Part shown: in pieces, positions 34,450 to 47,056 of the stretch
Layout of the letters: each line of letters begins with the position of its first letter
Numbering within the stretch: position 1 is the stretch's first letter
Assembly: GCA_007922195.1 (NCBI GenBank)
Contig: ML681964.1
Span: forward strand, 4,579,858 to 4,643,857
Length of the DNA stretch: 64,000 bases
Direction: 5' to 3'
Source: Podocnemis expansa
Taxonomy: Eukaryota > Chordata > Testudines > Podocnemididae
Program-made: the position numbers and the translations under genes
Notes under the pieces: model-generated
What the model was told of the DNA's origin: nothing
Databases searched by the model: none
What the model saw: the letters and a program-made list of their open reading frames with translations, nothing else

Positions 34450-35090
34450 AGCTCTGGTCCCTTGGGGGGGACAAATCAAACATTAGTGAATAGCCCAAGG
34501 TAGGGGGCTGAGCACCAAAGCAGTTTAGAGACTGGTAGGGGCTAATGGGATGTGGGCCTGTCTGAATTTATTGCATCAGAGCCCAAGGCCCTAACAGCAG
34601 AGGAGTATGCTGCTACTGGATTAGCAAGGAATCCAGCTCCAATGCTCTGACTATGTCTCTAACAGCATTACAGCTAGACTGGAGCTTACTGCCACTGAAC
34701 TACTTCCTGCTCTCTAGTGGTGGTGTACCTGGGTTCACAGGACATCCTCCAGCTTCCTGGGGTAGCTGGCCAGCAGCATTTCTTTAAGTGCTTGCTTATG
34801 TCACTTCCATTCTTGTGTGTATATGCCCATGTGAATGATCACTGCAATTTGTTTCCCTTAGCAGTATCCATAGGGCCTGCTCTGGAGTCCTATGCTCATG
34901 CTGTGGTATACAAGGCACTTGCAGCCTTGCACCTCTTCATTTCCTTCTTTCTGCCTGTGATGGCTGATGGAACCCATATTGCTCTTGCTATCATAAGTAC
35001 TCTCTTAATCTCTATCAGTTTCAAGTTTTTACGTTTCAGGTTTGATAGTGCCAACCCTCAGTGAGTGAAGCAGAGCTTGCCCTTTGAAAG
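34450..35090. other. Unassigned DNA
   Basis: A 115-codon + strand frame (34717-35064) has a weakly hydrophobic composition but no domain I recognise. It lies directly upstream of the DIRS RNase H fragment and may be decayed DIRS or neighbouring repeat. Confidence 0.3.
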
Positions 35091-35099
35091 TCTCACCCC

Positions 35100-35850
35100 C
35101 TTGGCTATTCTGGTGTTCAATCCTTTGGACTTTAGATGGGGTCTTACATCAACAGCAACCTCAGCATGCAGCCAGTGTGGTCCCAAACAAACCGCCATTT
35201 CCATATAAACATCATAGAGCTCAAGGTGATGTGCCTAGCCTACCAAGTAAGTATTCAGTGGTTCAGGTACTAACAGAAAACATCACTGTAATGTTCTCTG
35301 TCAACAAGCCGGGAGGATCATATTTGTCAAACGTTTGTCAGGAGGCTATGCTTCTGTGGAACCTCACCATCCAGAACAGCTTCCACATTGTGGTGTTACA
35401 TCTCCCAGGTTCTGGAAATGTCAAGGTGGATGGATTGATTGATTGATTGATTCAGTAGATCTTCTACCTTTCCATGAGTGGTCACTTGATCTTCAGGGGG
35501 CCAATGTGATCTTTCAGAAGAAGGAAGCTCTCCAAGTGGACCTCTTTCTTTCAGGCAGAACAAGAAATGAAATCTATTCTGCTCACTTCACAGCAGTGAA
35601 GAAGTGACTCATGGACATGGTCACTCGTAAGCCTTCCCACCAGCGCCTCCACAGCGTCCTGTTGAAGATCAAGAGGGACAAGGCAGATGAAATTTTAATA
35701 GTTCCCACTTAGCTGAGACAACACCAGTTCAGCATGTTGCTGGAACTTCTGAGTGTCTTCCTGCTGGATCTGCCCCATTAACTTAGTCTGTTGTCAGAGA
35801 ACAATGGCAACTTCTACATCTGGATTTGGCATTCCTCCACCTGGTGACAC
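35100..35850 (+). pseudogene. DIRS element fragment: RNase H and adjoining region (broken)
   Basis: In shifting frames the sequence encodes WSQTNRHFHINIIEL, the 'HINxLEL' box of DIRS RNase H. It continues with VNKPGGSYLSNVCQEAMLLW and LHLPGSGNVKVD, matching the 'VNRQGG..S..LC.EA..LW' and 'HLPG..N..AD' signatures also present in the 46.7-53.8 kb DIRS. Downstream come EWSLD, QVDLF and KIKRDKAD, as in the segment after RNase H. A GATT microsatellite (35433-35452) expands one codon stretch. No terminal repeats were found, so this is an isolated fragment. Confidence 0.75.
35433..35452. repeat. (GATT)n microsatellite
   Basis: About five GATT units lie inside the DIRS RNase H fragment and lengthen its reading frame in phase with nothing conserved. 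Confidence 0.9.
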
Positions 35851-35859
35851 AGACTGAGA

Positions 35860-38800
35860 GCTAAAAGTAGAAGAACAGTGTTCTGCTCTCAGGTCCAGCA
35901 AGTTCTTATGGGCAGTAGGAAACCCTCTGCTAAATGGAAGAGGTTCTCTTGCTGTGCAGTGGATTGGAGCATCCTGCCCCAGCAGGCTTGTGTGCTACCA
36001 TCTGCCATGGTGCTCTAAAACACTGGCCTGCTCCCAAGCACCAGCTCCATACTGCTCTGCCCTCCTGCTAGGGATGGAGCAGTTGCTGAAGTGGCCAGCA
36101 CTGCTGTGCCCCCCTTGCTGGGGGCAGGGAGGCTGCTTCTGGCCCAGCCTGGGAGAGGGGGGTGCTGGTGAGGCAGCAGCAGGGTGGGGGTGGGAACAGA
36201 GCAATCTCATGGCAGTCCCTGATAGATTCAGGGTACGGGCCCTGTTAGCCAATGCTTAGCATTGCTACTTGGGTGCAGTGCCTCATGCTGCGGCATGAAC
36301 GCAGGGCTCTAGAGCTGGCCTCACAAATACTGCTTAGGGAAAAAGATTCTGGCAATTGTGCACATGGGCACTTACAAATCTAGAAATAGAAAGGACATGA
36401 ACAACATATCTCAGAGATTGTATTAGAGATGAGAGTGAAGACTTAAGTTTCTGGAAGGATTTCACATCTCAGAAACAAGAAGATCAGCTATGACATTACT
36501 AGGCATATATTAAGTGTCATCTACTTTAAAATAAATATGGTATTTAAAGTTTGGTTCTAGAAGCGAGTTTTCAGGAAACTACTGATCTCAAGTTCTCACT
36601 CCACTTTTATAAAACAGCTTGGTGTGTATGAACAGTTATGGCATCTTTCTAAATCTACATATCAATCTGTCTTTGTTTTTAATGCTGCTTAATTCTTCCA
36701 GGCAGCTTTTAGCCACAGGGGCTTAGTAGGTTCTGAGTAAGATGTAATATATAAGCCTACTGTCCCAAATAGCTAGAAAAGTCTGGTGTTATGATACCGC
36801 ACCTCTTCTATATGAAGACGTATTAATAACTTCAGTGCTTTGAAAAGAGCATTTTTCTTTTTTAAAGATTCTAGTTATAGCAATTTGCCATAATTGTATT
36901 TTATTCCATCTATATTAAAGGGCGGATTGTTCACATTCTCTTTAGTTCACATTTTTTTTGTTTATTGAACAGGTTTTGCGATGGTGGTTCTTCTTGGCCT
37001 ACTTTCACTTTTTTTCTAGATTTGCAAAAATAGAAAACTGTTATGACCATCACAACCTTAATTTTTTCAACTAGTTTAAATGTAACTATGCTTGGACTGA
37101 ATTCTGGTCTCAAAATGTTAAAACTTGGTACAGTAAAGAGTTTTGAATTGAACTCTTTTTCAGATTAGTAGCCTAGTCAGTCAGCTTTTTCTTGACAAGA
37201 AAAGGGATCTAGGAGTAAAGGGCATGTTGGCTAGTTGTGTGTGTGTGTGATGCTAAGATGTCCTAAGTACTGTGTAATTTCCCCTTTACTTTGCAATTGT
37301 TGAATGGTTTTTTTTCTGTCAAAAAAAATAATGCGCTCCTATGAATACAAACAGATTTACTGTAGGCTTTAACTTGTAGTCCTCTTTAGTTTGTCACAAC
37401 TGTGTCAGTCAGATTATATAGATTTAATTTTTTTGGATCTGGATATACAGGTGTCTATCTTAGAATTAGTGTTAGTTATTTGACCTACTTGTTCCATATG
37501 TCTCTTAATTAAAAGACTCCAGTTGTGTACCATTGTGTGTATTGCTTCTGGAGGGGGGAAAAAAATCTTTATAATTTTTTTAAAAGAAGGTGTTAATAAA
37601 TATCTTACACTGCAGTTTTTCTGCATCTTGTGGAGAGTTGCTATTGTTCTCCTTTTGTTATGGTGCCAAGAATCCTTCTCTGTCCCCCATTTCTGCTACC
37701 CCAAATCCTTGGGTTTTTAATGCTTCCTGTCATTCTGGTAAAAACAGTGAATTAATTCGAGTCCATGACTTGTACAGGCTTTTAACTAGAATAATCATTA
37801 GTATATTGACCTATTGGTGGGCTGGTGACAAAATTAAAGAATTCAATAAAAGCCCTTGCTTGGAAGAGCAGAGAATCTACTGAGCCTGGGATCATTACCT
37901 GCTCTGCTGTTTCAGAAAGGTGAATGTTTCTGATGGAACACTTGGAAGACTCATGAATATGGCAACAATGGTTCAGGCTTTATATGCTTTAACAGGATTG
38001 CTGTGTATTATTTGTGTATGGTTACAGAAAGCATAGGCAGACTTTGATTTTTTTTTAATCTTATTTTGATAGACTATTGATTATTTGTAGCTACTTGCTT
38101 AAAAATTTAAAGAAAAATCTAGTGGGAAGTTACGGAGTGGGGGTCTGGCTATATGGGGATCAGACAATTGCTTAGTGACAATAGACACCGAGATTAAAAA
38201 TGTTAAAAGCTTCAAATTAGTTAAAATATAAATTACCATTATGTCAAAATATACAAAGTAAATGTCCTTTAAGTTCTTCAGCACCACTTTTTTTCTTTGC
38301 CTATCTGTAAATTTGAGTTATCAGTGAAAATAAAATTGTGTCTTTGCTGAGATCAACGTTTACTGACATTTATGAGTAAAAATCGAATCTTCTTGAGTTT
38401 AATAGAAGGCTGACTATCTGGATGAGTAAATTGTAGCCATCCATGTTACACTTTGTTTCATCAAAAACTGTATACGGTGTGCAAAGGAAGCTTAGTGTTT
38501 CCACGTCGTCTTTTAAAATTAATCTTGTTACTTGAGTTGCTTTTCTTGCTACTTCATTAGTGTTTCATTGATAGAGGGTTCTTTTGGCTCTTGCAAACAG
38601 GAGAATAAACTGGCAGAGGAGACTGTGACTATTTGTCTACCATGTGAAATGTTATTTTTTACTCTCTGAAAGGTACTGTTGTTATGCTTAGAGAGTCTGT
38701 AAGGGTGTGTGAGCTATTTTACTTTGTTGCCACATACTTAAGTCATACATATTGGAGGACATGATTGGGGCTTTAAGGTGATTGAGAAGATCTGACAAGC

Positions 38801-40250
38801 AGAACTGAGGGTTGCAAATTTTAAGTATTTGGTGTGATTTATAGGAATGCTGGCAAAGATGAGCTATTGTCTATCAGACTTCACTTAGAAGTGTCTTGAT
38901 ACTGTGGTTGGTGGGTCTAACTTTTATAGAGTGTATCTAGTTTGCTTTGGAATGGCTTGAGGATTTTGTTGCATAAAGAATTGCTTCAGGTGCTGCTTCA
39001 CTTAGGATACAGCCAAATCTGCCATTTAGTGCTGAAACATTGTCTTCTAGAAGTGCACTGAAAGTGAGCACCTGGAACAAGCTATCAGAGTGCTTAAGTT
39101 TATACTTAATTGCCTATGGTCAATATTTAAGCACCACTGTCATTCTTGGAACCATTGTTCAGCTGCTGCCTAATCCTGAAGGCACCTAAATCTCCAGGGG
39201 TGTTTAAGGTTCCCACTGGATGAAGTCCTATGTCCTGATGCCACCTCCAGATAATGGGTTGCTTACAGGCTTCACTTGAGCCAAACCCCCAGTGGGATTC
39301 TTAAACTTAGGCACTATTGCCCCTCTACTCTGCTGTGCCTTGGCAGCAGGACCTGACTTTCCCTGCTGTGCACCAGGGACTTGCACCGAGGTCTCCCACG
39401 TCTCGGGGGGGTGGGGTGCCCTAACTCCCAATATGTTGTTCTTAAAGAGATTTGGAGGTAGTGTAATTTTTTTTTCTTGCAAGAAATGTTTGACTTGGCT
39501 TAGTGTCCTGGCTGATGGGTGAGAGGGAGGTGCTTATCTGCATTTAGGATTTTCAGCCATGAACTGTCTTCTGGAATTAGATACCTAAGGTCCAGATTAA
39601 TGGGTATTAGGCACCTAAGTACTTTTTCAAGGATCTGGGCCTTAAGCCCCATTCCTTTCCTCTGAATTCCACTCTTGGTTAGCATAGATTGTTGCCTGCT
39701 CAGCTTATTTGTGTCGATGATCCCCTTTATAGACATCTAATTTTCCCTCCAAAGTGTAGGGGTTGCCTGGGTAACTAACTGGGGATGAGAATTTCACTAG
39801 ATAGCAGTTCACTCAGGGAATTAAGTTTGCAGTTCTCAATTTTGCAATGCCCAAGTGTGTTTGTGAATATAATTCAGTACACTCAAACTTGTCAACTTAA
39901 CTCGGGTCACTCAAATTTGCTCATTTGAGGCACTGCCCACCCAGTTTTGTAAAAATTTCTGATCGCTCTTTAAATAGCATATACTGACACTGCTGACACT
40001 CTCTTAAAATATTGTTTTGCTTCCATATTTTATGAGGGTGCAGTTAGGGAAGGAAAGGTGTAGTGACTTTATAAAGGAAACTGAAAATACACAAATAGAT
40101 TATTTTTTTGTTTTGTCTAGGTGTTATAATAATAATAATAGGTGTATATTTTAGTTTCCCACCAGAAGTGATTTTTTTTTTAAATCTGAGATAAGGTTTT
40201 CCTGTAAGATCTGGTTACAACTAGAATAGATACTAGACAGATGTATCTAT
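35860..40250. other. Intron-like DNA, mostly AT-rich
   Basis: A GC-rich patch at 35990-36250 resembles dispersed repeat interior but has no ends I can pair. Between 39060 and 39780 'GGCACCTAA' phrases recur (for example near 39181 and 39609), hinting at an old dispersed repeat. I support no exon or RNA gene here. Confidence 0.4.
40125..40139. repeat. (AAT)5 microsatellite
   Basis: Five AAT units in an AT-rich context. Confidence 0.85.
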
Positions 40251-40261
40251 GGCTTAACATG

Positions 40262-40512
40262 CCCCAGACACCAGATTGCTATGGTTTGTAGCACGGCACC
40301 TAGCTCTGCCATGGAACTGCAGGGGCACAAGGTCTGCTGGTGCTTAAAAATAGCACTACTGATGCCTGTTGCAGTGCTCATGAGGTTTTGGGTGGTAGGA
40401 GGCGCTATGCTGCTGCCAAAGGTGGCTGAGGCAGTTTTGTGAGGGCATCCGAGCTAGATGCATTACTTTGAAGCTGAGTACCTAGCCGCATGGCAGTTTT
40501 GTCCAGCCCTGG
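40262..40512. mobile_element. hAT-like MITE, diverged copy
   Basis: Its interior ('GTAGCACGGCACCTAGCTCT' with CCATGGAACTG) matches the 11989-12189 element. The right end GCAGTTTTGTCCAGCCCTGG is the expected mirror of CAGGGCTTGACA. The left end is eroded and I could not confirm a target duplication. Confidence 0.5.
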
Positions 40513-40759
40513 AGATGTTTCTTCTCTGCTCAGATGACATGCACATTTGGAGTTTGAATAATAAAGTGTCTGCCATTTCTTTTAGTTCCTTCCCTTCTCC
40601 TGCTTTTTCTCTGGGAGCATTGACATTAAAATAAGTTGATTCCCTGACTGGCTATCCTGGTAGGGTCGCTTTTGAAAAATCATTGTTCTGGTGAATTTAA
40701 GTATAGATCAGTAAATATTGATCTTGCCATATATTTGTTGCACTGCATCATAGGTGTTT

Positions 40760-40930
40760 TATCCATAGATTCCAAAGACAGAAAGGATTATTGTGATTGA
40801 TTATGGGCTAAGAATTACTCCAAAATAATTCCAGCCTAGAGCATGTCTTTTAGAAGATACAAAAATAGAGATCTAAAAAAGCTCCATTGATGGATAATCT
40901 ACCACAACCCTTTGTAAATTGTACTGTGTG
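40760..40930 (-). repeat. Old CR1 3'-end fragment
   Basis: 'TTCCAAAGACAGAAAGGATT' followed by ATTGTGAT, later 'CCAAAATAATTCC', 'TTTTAGAAGATAC' and 'GATGGATAATCTACCACAAC', resembles the reverse complement of reptilian CR1 3' regions. It is strongly diverged. Confidence 0.5.
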
Positions 40931-40984
40931 GCCTTGCAATTAAGAAACTAGAACAATGAACAGGACATGCGTTCATTAAAATAC

Positions 40985-41545
40985 GTGGATTGAAAACTGG
41001 CTGGCTGGTGGGCTGAAGGGATCTTTTCTTTGCCTTGTGGTGTTCAACGTCTCCGTCAAAGATCTGAAAGAAAACATAAAATCAAGACTGAGATTTATGC
41101 TGATGTCACAAAGATTGGGGGAGTGGGAAATAGTGAAGAGGACAGGTAGCTAATGGACCTTTTGGAATGCTGGAGAAAGTATGCTTAATTTAATAGGTTT
41201 AAATTCAAGTATATACACCTAGAAACACAAAAAGTAGGCTATACTGCTGGAATGAGGGATTCTATCATGGGAAGCAGCAACTGTGAACAAGATTTGAGGG
41301 TTGTGGTGGATTAGCAGCTGAACATTAGTTCCCAGTGTGATGCTGTGGCCAAAAGGGGTGATGTGATTCTAAGATATATGAATAGGGAAATTTCATGTAC
41401 AAGTAGAGAAGTTATTTTAGCTCTGTAGTTGATGGTGGAGTGACAGCTGATGGAGTTTTGTATCCAGTTCTGATGCCCACAATTTAAGAAGGCTGTTGAT
41501 AAATTAGAGGGGGCTCAGAGAAGAGGCATGAGAGTGCTTATCAGA
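40985..41545 (+). pseudogene. Old CR1/L3-like reverse-transcriptase fragment
   Basis: Across frames the + strand encodes FNVSVKDLKE, then FYADVTKIGG (a decayed F/YADDTK catalytic box with the second Asp replaced by Val), NRFKFKYIHL, DLRVVVD, SQCDAVAKRGD and LEGAQRRGMRV. These correspond in order to the RT core and C-terminus seen in the CR1 at 23.2-26.3 kb. It has several stops and is much older than the other CR1 copies. Confidence 0.75.
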
Positions 41546-41559
41546 CAGCTTTATTGCCA

Positions 41560-42600
41560 ACCATCTATACTTCAATTATTTTTTTGTGATTTTGTTTTTC
41601 CTCAATAACTTTCTATAGAAGCAATGTTTGACCGAAACCAAACAAAACACAGCACCTGGAAGCTTGAAACCACTGAGTATTTAAAAAATAAGCCCAACAG
41701 GCATCTGTCTTGGATCCCCGGCTAATATTCAAAATGATTAGTGCTTCATTTCTAATAGCACAGAGAAGCTACATTTAGAATGCTTGTCATTGGTTATTGT
41801 GCAAATTGTATTTTCAGTAAACTTTCAGAAATATGACTATACATGAAATGACACAGTTCAGTATCTCAGTCTTATATATAAAATTTGCTCATTTTGTAAA
41901 TAAAAAGATGTTTCTTACTGTCAGTTGGGCAAGCTCATCCCAAGATGTCAAGTCAAAGTGTATTTTGTTTTCTTCTGGCTTGCAAATCAAATCTCCAATA
42001 ATAAAGGTACTGTAGTGGGAGTCGGGAGTTAAAGTGGATAAAAAGGTAATGGTATTCTTAGAAGTTGTGTCCATGTGAGACTCTTTACAGTAGATTGTGT
42101 AGATGTTTAGAACATAGTCATCCATGTTTTGACTCCTGCTCAATGAAGCCTAAATAATAGGCTCCTTGAGTTTGGCTTCACTTCTGCGGTGCTCAGAGCC
42201 TTGTTGAGCTTCTTTGGCTTGGGTCGCATTAATGTGATTTGCATCTCCTAGGTTTCTTGGGGTTGGCCACTTCTTGATTCAGGGGAAAAATAAATGGCAT
42301 TTTGCAAGCCCAGCTGCTATAAATGGAGCCAGAATGAGTTGTTATAGCGGATTTTGCAGAACTTCATAATCCTTTACATGCTATGGGTAGTACAGTATTT
42401 TAGGTGTTAGCACTGGTAACACCTGGGATTAATAGGGCATCTCCCATGGCTATTAGTTCAGGCTGTCTGCAAATTCAGGCAGATATTGTTGCATCAGTTA
42501 AATGCAGAAATATGAACAGTGTTTCTCAGAAACCATTGCAGTTGATGATACTTTTGCAGAACGAGCAAGTACTGTAAAAGGCGTGCTGATATTCTGTGTT
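41560..42600. other. Unassigned AT-rich DNA
   Basis: I recognise nothing in either strand. Confidence 0.5.
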
Positions 42601-42603
42601 CCT

Positions 42604-43490
42604 GTGACAGACAAGGCAACTTACTGTAACACCTCTGGGGTTAGGTGTATGAATAGATTATGTATCATTGTGGACCAGGGGTTGTATGTACTTAAGTGGG
42701 AGGGTTGCTTTAGTACCTCCCAGAAATGAACATAGGAGGGGATGATTAAGGTAAATCACTAGGTTATAACACCTGAAGAGATTTATCATCTTCTGGTAAG
42801 ATTTTCATATTCTGGTTCAAACAGGAGTCTTTTGAAACCAAAAGAACATGAAAGGAGCCTGAGCTTAAACTGATGTGGGGCTTTTGAACTGGTTCTTGAT
42901 CTAAAGACTGGTATGAACATGTAACCCACAGCTGTAGCCAGCCTGAGGTAAGGGGCAGGGTGGGGAGCCTGACATCTTTGAATTTTACCCAGGGTCCACC
43001 AAATCACTAAACCTGTCTCTGCCTACAGGGAAAACTCAACTGTGGGGTATGAAGGACTGATGCCTACCAGAGTCCTATGTTTGAGTTTGGGATAACCTCT
43101 GGTAAGCTGTTCAGCATGCGTGTGGGTTCTTTCTAATTGTTTTTATATGTTTTCTCTGTAATGCTGTCACTTTAAGAATAAAAGTGCTTACTTAAGAGCT
43201 TTGTGGTAACTTTTGCTTCTGGATATAAGTGATGGTAGCCCTCAAGGTAGAATCACAGGTCAGGTGGTGGCCTTTTAGATAGACTGGCTTGCTGGGGATA
43301 TCGCAGAGTAAGGCAAGGAGCTACGCACCTTAAAACCTTTGTCTGAAGGAAGTGAGAGGCTGATCTCTGCCCAGAAGTCACTGCTGGGAGCTGGAAATAT
43401 TTAATATGGGTGCTTTTGAGGGATCAGAAACAGACATACAGGTGCAGTTACCACATGTGATATTGCCATACGCTCTCCCAGTTCAAGTCC
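42604..43490 (+). repeat. LTR-like repeat (candidate, decayed)
   Basis: It starts 'TGTGACAGACAAGG'. Near 43170 'CTGTCACTTTAAGAATAAAA' is followed by GTGCTTACTTAAGAG and TTTGTGGTAAC, which resembles the poly(A)-signal, R and U5 region of a reptilian LTR. I see no coding domain. It is similar in style but not clearly homologous to the block at 19.5-20.3 kb. Confidence 0.3.
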
Positions 43491-43499
43491 TGATAAAAA

Positions 43500-46400
43500 T
43501 TTAATTAAACAGTCCGGTTCCTGTGTGATAGAGAGAATCCTGTTTCGTTTCATCCATAGCTGTATTGGGTAAGCAGTGTGAGAGATATTTATTGTGTGCA
43601 GTTTGTTTTCTGTAAACTTGAAAGTCCTACATTTTAAATGCTTATTCTTTATTGAAATCCATTTTAATTGCTAACCATTTTAGATTAGATTTTAGAGATG
43701 CCTTTGTATTGCCTTTTGAACTACACATTTATAGTATTCTATAAGTCTTGAGAAATTCATTTATTGTTGGGGCTACTTTTCTTAGTCCATTTACAGGAGC
43801 CAAGTCCCTCAATTTCTGCAAACTGTGAGCTTTCACTTTAAAAAAAAAAAAATCCAAATATTGTTCTGAAGGTTACCTTCTGAACACAATTAAATGAAGT
43901 TTTGTCTGTTTATGGTCTTGGAAATATGATTCTAGTATTAGTGCTATTCAAATCTTTTGCCAAGCAGTCGCTGAGTAAAATTTAAAATTGGTCAGTTTGT
44001 CTATTTGGAACAGTATAAAATATGTGAATTTTATCCTGCTTGGGAAAGTCATGAACATTAGGTGTGTGTAGTTTTGCTCAAGTAGGGAAGCAGGCAGAAC
44101 ACTCGTAACACAAAAATGAAAGAAACTGAGGGAATAGTAGAAAAGCAGGCATTTACTGTTGCCGTATAGCAGTTTAGGTTCTGGTGGACAGAAGAGCAAA
44201 AGTATCTTCTCTCCCCAAGCAACTGGGGATGCAGCAGGTGGGGGTGGGGGGAGAGCGTTAAGTTGAAATGGAAAGGAGTGCCTAGCAGGAGTCCACAGCG
44301 AGCATCTTGCTGGAAATTTTAGCATTCTCTTTTGAGTAGTTAGTAGGAGCTCAATTTCTGTATAGGACTTCTTGTCTCATTTGCACCCAGCCAATAGACT
44401 TCTAGCACAGTGCAAATCCTGATCTTGTATGTTATATAGTGCAGTCCTTAAGACCTTTTTTAAGAGTTGAAGTATTAGACTGGGTAGCAAAACAGTTGGG
44501 TCATAATATATAAATTAAGAAAGTAACTTGATTTTTAATCTGATGGAAGCATTTTATTTGTTAATTTCAGATGAACTAATTAGTTTTGGTGTACTTACAC
44601 AAGTTATAAGAATTCTGTGAAGTAACATCACATCTGTGTAATTAAAATAGCTAATTCAGAAGTTAACATGCAACTAATACCTATTTTTCTAACAGCTAAT
44701 ATAGCTTATGGTATGCTGGACCTGATGGTTTGGTTGATAGCGTAACATGCTGGCATGAGTCAGGGCTGGTCTGTAGTATAGTAATAATTTTAGAATATGG
44801 GACCACTGAAAGAAACATTCTGCAAGAACAAAGTGTGAACTGAATTGCTTTCAAGCCTTCTCATTACTTAAATGATGTAATCTTGAACTGACCTACGTGA
44901 TATTCTGAACCCACCTCTAGGAGCAGAACTTCTTTGGTGGAGTTTTGTCAGAATGCTAAAAAGAGAATGCATTCTTCAGATGACACACACAATAAAAATA
45001 AAAAGCCAAAATGAACAGTTTCTGTAGATAGATGACCTAGTTTAAAAAATAATTAAAAATTCTTTTTATTTGTTTACTTTTGATACACCCAGTGAATTTG
45101 CTTGAATCCTTTCTTTTAGTCACACTTTTGCAGGAGTACACTTTAATCATTTACAACGAAAACAAGCTTTTTTTTTTACATACTGCTTTTGCAAACTGCA
45201 AGTTTTTAAAGAACTAAAAGATAACTAAAATCAGATTACGAAGTCTTGTGTTTAATTTCACCGGTCAAATCACATTAAAAGGCCCTGGAATTGATGCTAA
45301 AACCAATGTAAGCTGTCAATTTAATTTCTCAAGTACTGAGTTTATTTAAAATGTTCTGATTTGGTTGTTGACATAATCTCTTACTCATCAGGTGTGCTCC
45401 ATGTACATAGTCTGGGTTACATCTGATGGCTTCACTGAGTTGAAATGTGCTTTTTACTCATATTAGTGCTGTGGAACCAGCACAGAATAATTGAATTGAC
45501 TCCTGTTCTTTCTGAGTATCAGAAGAAATGTTTTTAAGTTCCATTTAGTGGTACGTGTGTAACTCCATTTTTATGTAACTAAATTCTTCAGGAAGTTCCT
45601 TCCTAAAGTGCTGACAGGAACCTCAACAGAGAATAACAACACAATAAAAGGATAACTGTGACTAGCCCTTTTTTCTTTCTTTCTTTTTTTTTTTAAGATA
45701 GTAAGCACTTTGCAGGGAGTGTTGTGTATGTTTGAAAAGAACCTAACAGGTGCTACTGGAATAGAAGTAAATATAGCCAGCATTTTTCCATTGAATATCT
45801 AATTTTAATCAAATGTGTAGGGGGGTACAGGATGAATTCTGGAGTCTTTTGAAGAAGTTTATAGAACAATGGTCTCTTCTATATAACATGGGCTACAGTA
45901 TACTTTATTGTTGTGGTTCTTTATATACAAATGGGAATTGGTAATCCAAGACTGAGCTGATTTACAGTGGAAATTGGCTGCCTCACTGCCCTTCCTACCT
46001 CTTGAAAATCTCCCTGAAGACTTATCACAACATTTTGAGTCCTAGAAAGAGCTGGTGAAGCTATTCTTTTACTTTGCCCTCCATCACCCCCTACCAATTC
46101 TTCCTCCCCCCCCCCCAATACTTCATCCTTGCTTAGGAACATATTCCTTGACCAAGCTTGTAAAATCTTGACCTCTCCAGTAGGACCCTTCATTGAAGGA
46201 TTAATGGTGAAAGTAGGAAATACTTAACTCGTGGTGCCTCAGAGTTACTGGTTTTTAAGGACACTCTGTACACAATATCATCTGTCTTTTTCTTCTTCTG
46301 ACTCTGGAGTTTGTAGAAATTACAATAGTACTATGTTAGTCCATCTAAATTTACATGCTGTTGCCCTGCTCATCTAATTTATTTGTTTGTTTTTTTATTA

Positions 46401-46680
46401 CATATTTAATGTACCTCTCAGATCCTTGGTACTTTGATGTTTTAAAGTGATCCAGATGAAGTACAATGGAATCCAGTTATTTGATCTAATTGGGGCTGGG
46501 GCCCAATCAGATGATAAAAAATTAAGCTAATCAGGAAAATAGTGAGGAGCTTTCTGTCCCTTATTTTGAGATAGAGTTGTTTTTAAACTAGATGACCTCT
46601 CCTATGAAACTGTTAAAACTTGTGCCTCTTCTTATTCTATTTTACGTCCTTCAGTGAATATACGCACCCATAAGTGGCAG
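43500..46680. other. AT-rich intron-like DNA, nothing recognised
   Basis: Homopolymer runs are present (A near 43842, T near 45690, C near 46107), but I see no paired splice sites, RNA gene or transposon ends. Confidence 0.5.
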
Positions 46681-46689
46681 GGCTCTGGG

Positions 46690-46890
46690 CTCTCCTTTGA
46701 GTTGTATGCCCGTGGTTGCTCTACCTTGGGTGATGGCATGTCCACGCAACACGGCTCGGAGGATCTAAAAGCAGAGCTTCTCAGGGTCACGCAGGCAGCC
46801 AGAGACAGTCTTACGACATGATTGGCGTGCTCTGGCTGCGTGCGTGACCTGTCTACCCTCAGTTCATTTTCAACCATCCACGGACTCGGC
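46690..46890. repeat. DIRS left inverted terminal repeat
   Basis: Its reverse complement matches 53640-53760: the 'GAGGATCTAAAAGCAGAGCT' phrase and the 'GCAGCCAGAG' phrase are both present. The outer part ('CTCTCCTTTGAGTTGTATGC' then CCGTGGTTGCTC) is copied in complement into the ICR. Confidence 0.85.
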
Positions 46891-47056
46891 AGGAATCGCT
46901 CTTCCCCTTCGCTCAGCTCATCTTCCTTCTCCAGCACTTTCAAAATAGCTTTGATACCATTTTTCCTTTATCCTTTCTCCACGTCCTTGCCACTGTACCA
47001 AAAAAAAATATAGACCCCCCCCCCCCGTCAAACTACAAGTCATCCTGCTTTCTGCT

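Noticed and set aside
46822..47013. Small + strand frame in the left DIRS ITR as an ORF start
   Set aside because: It overlaps the inverted terminal repeat. The recognisable gag motifs begin only at 47057.
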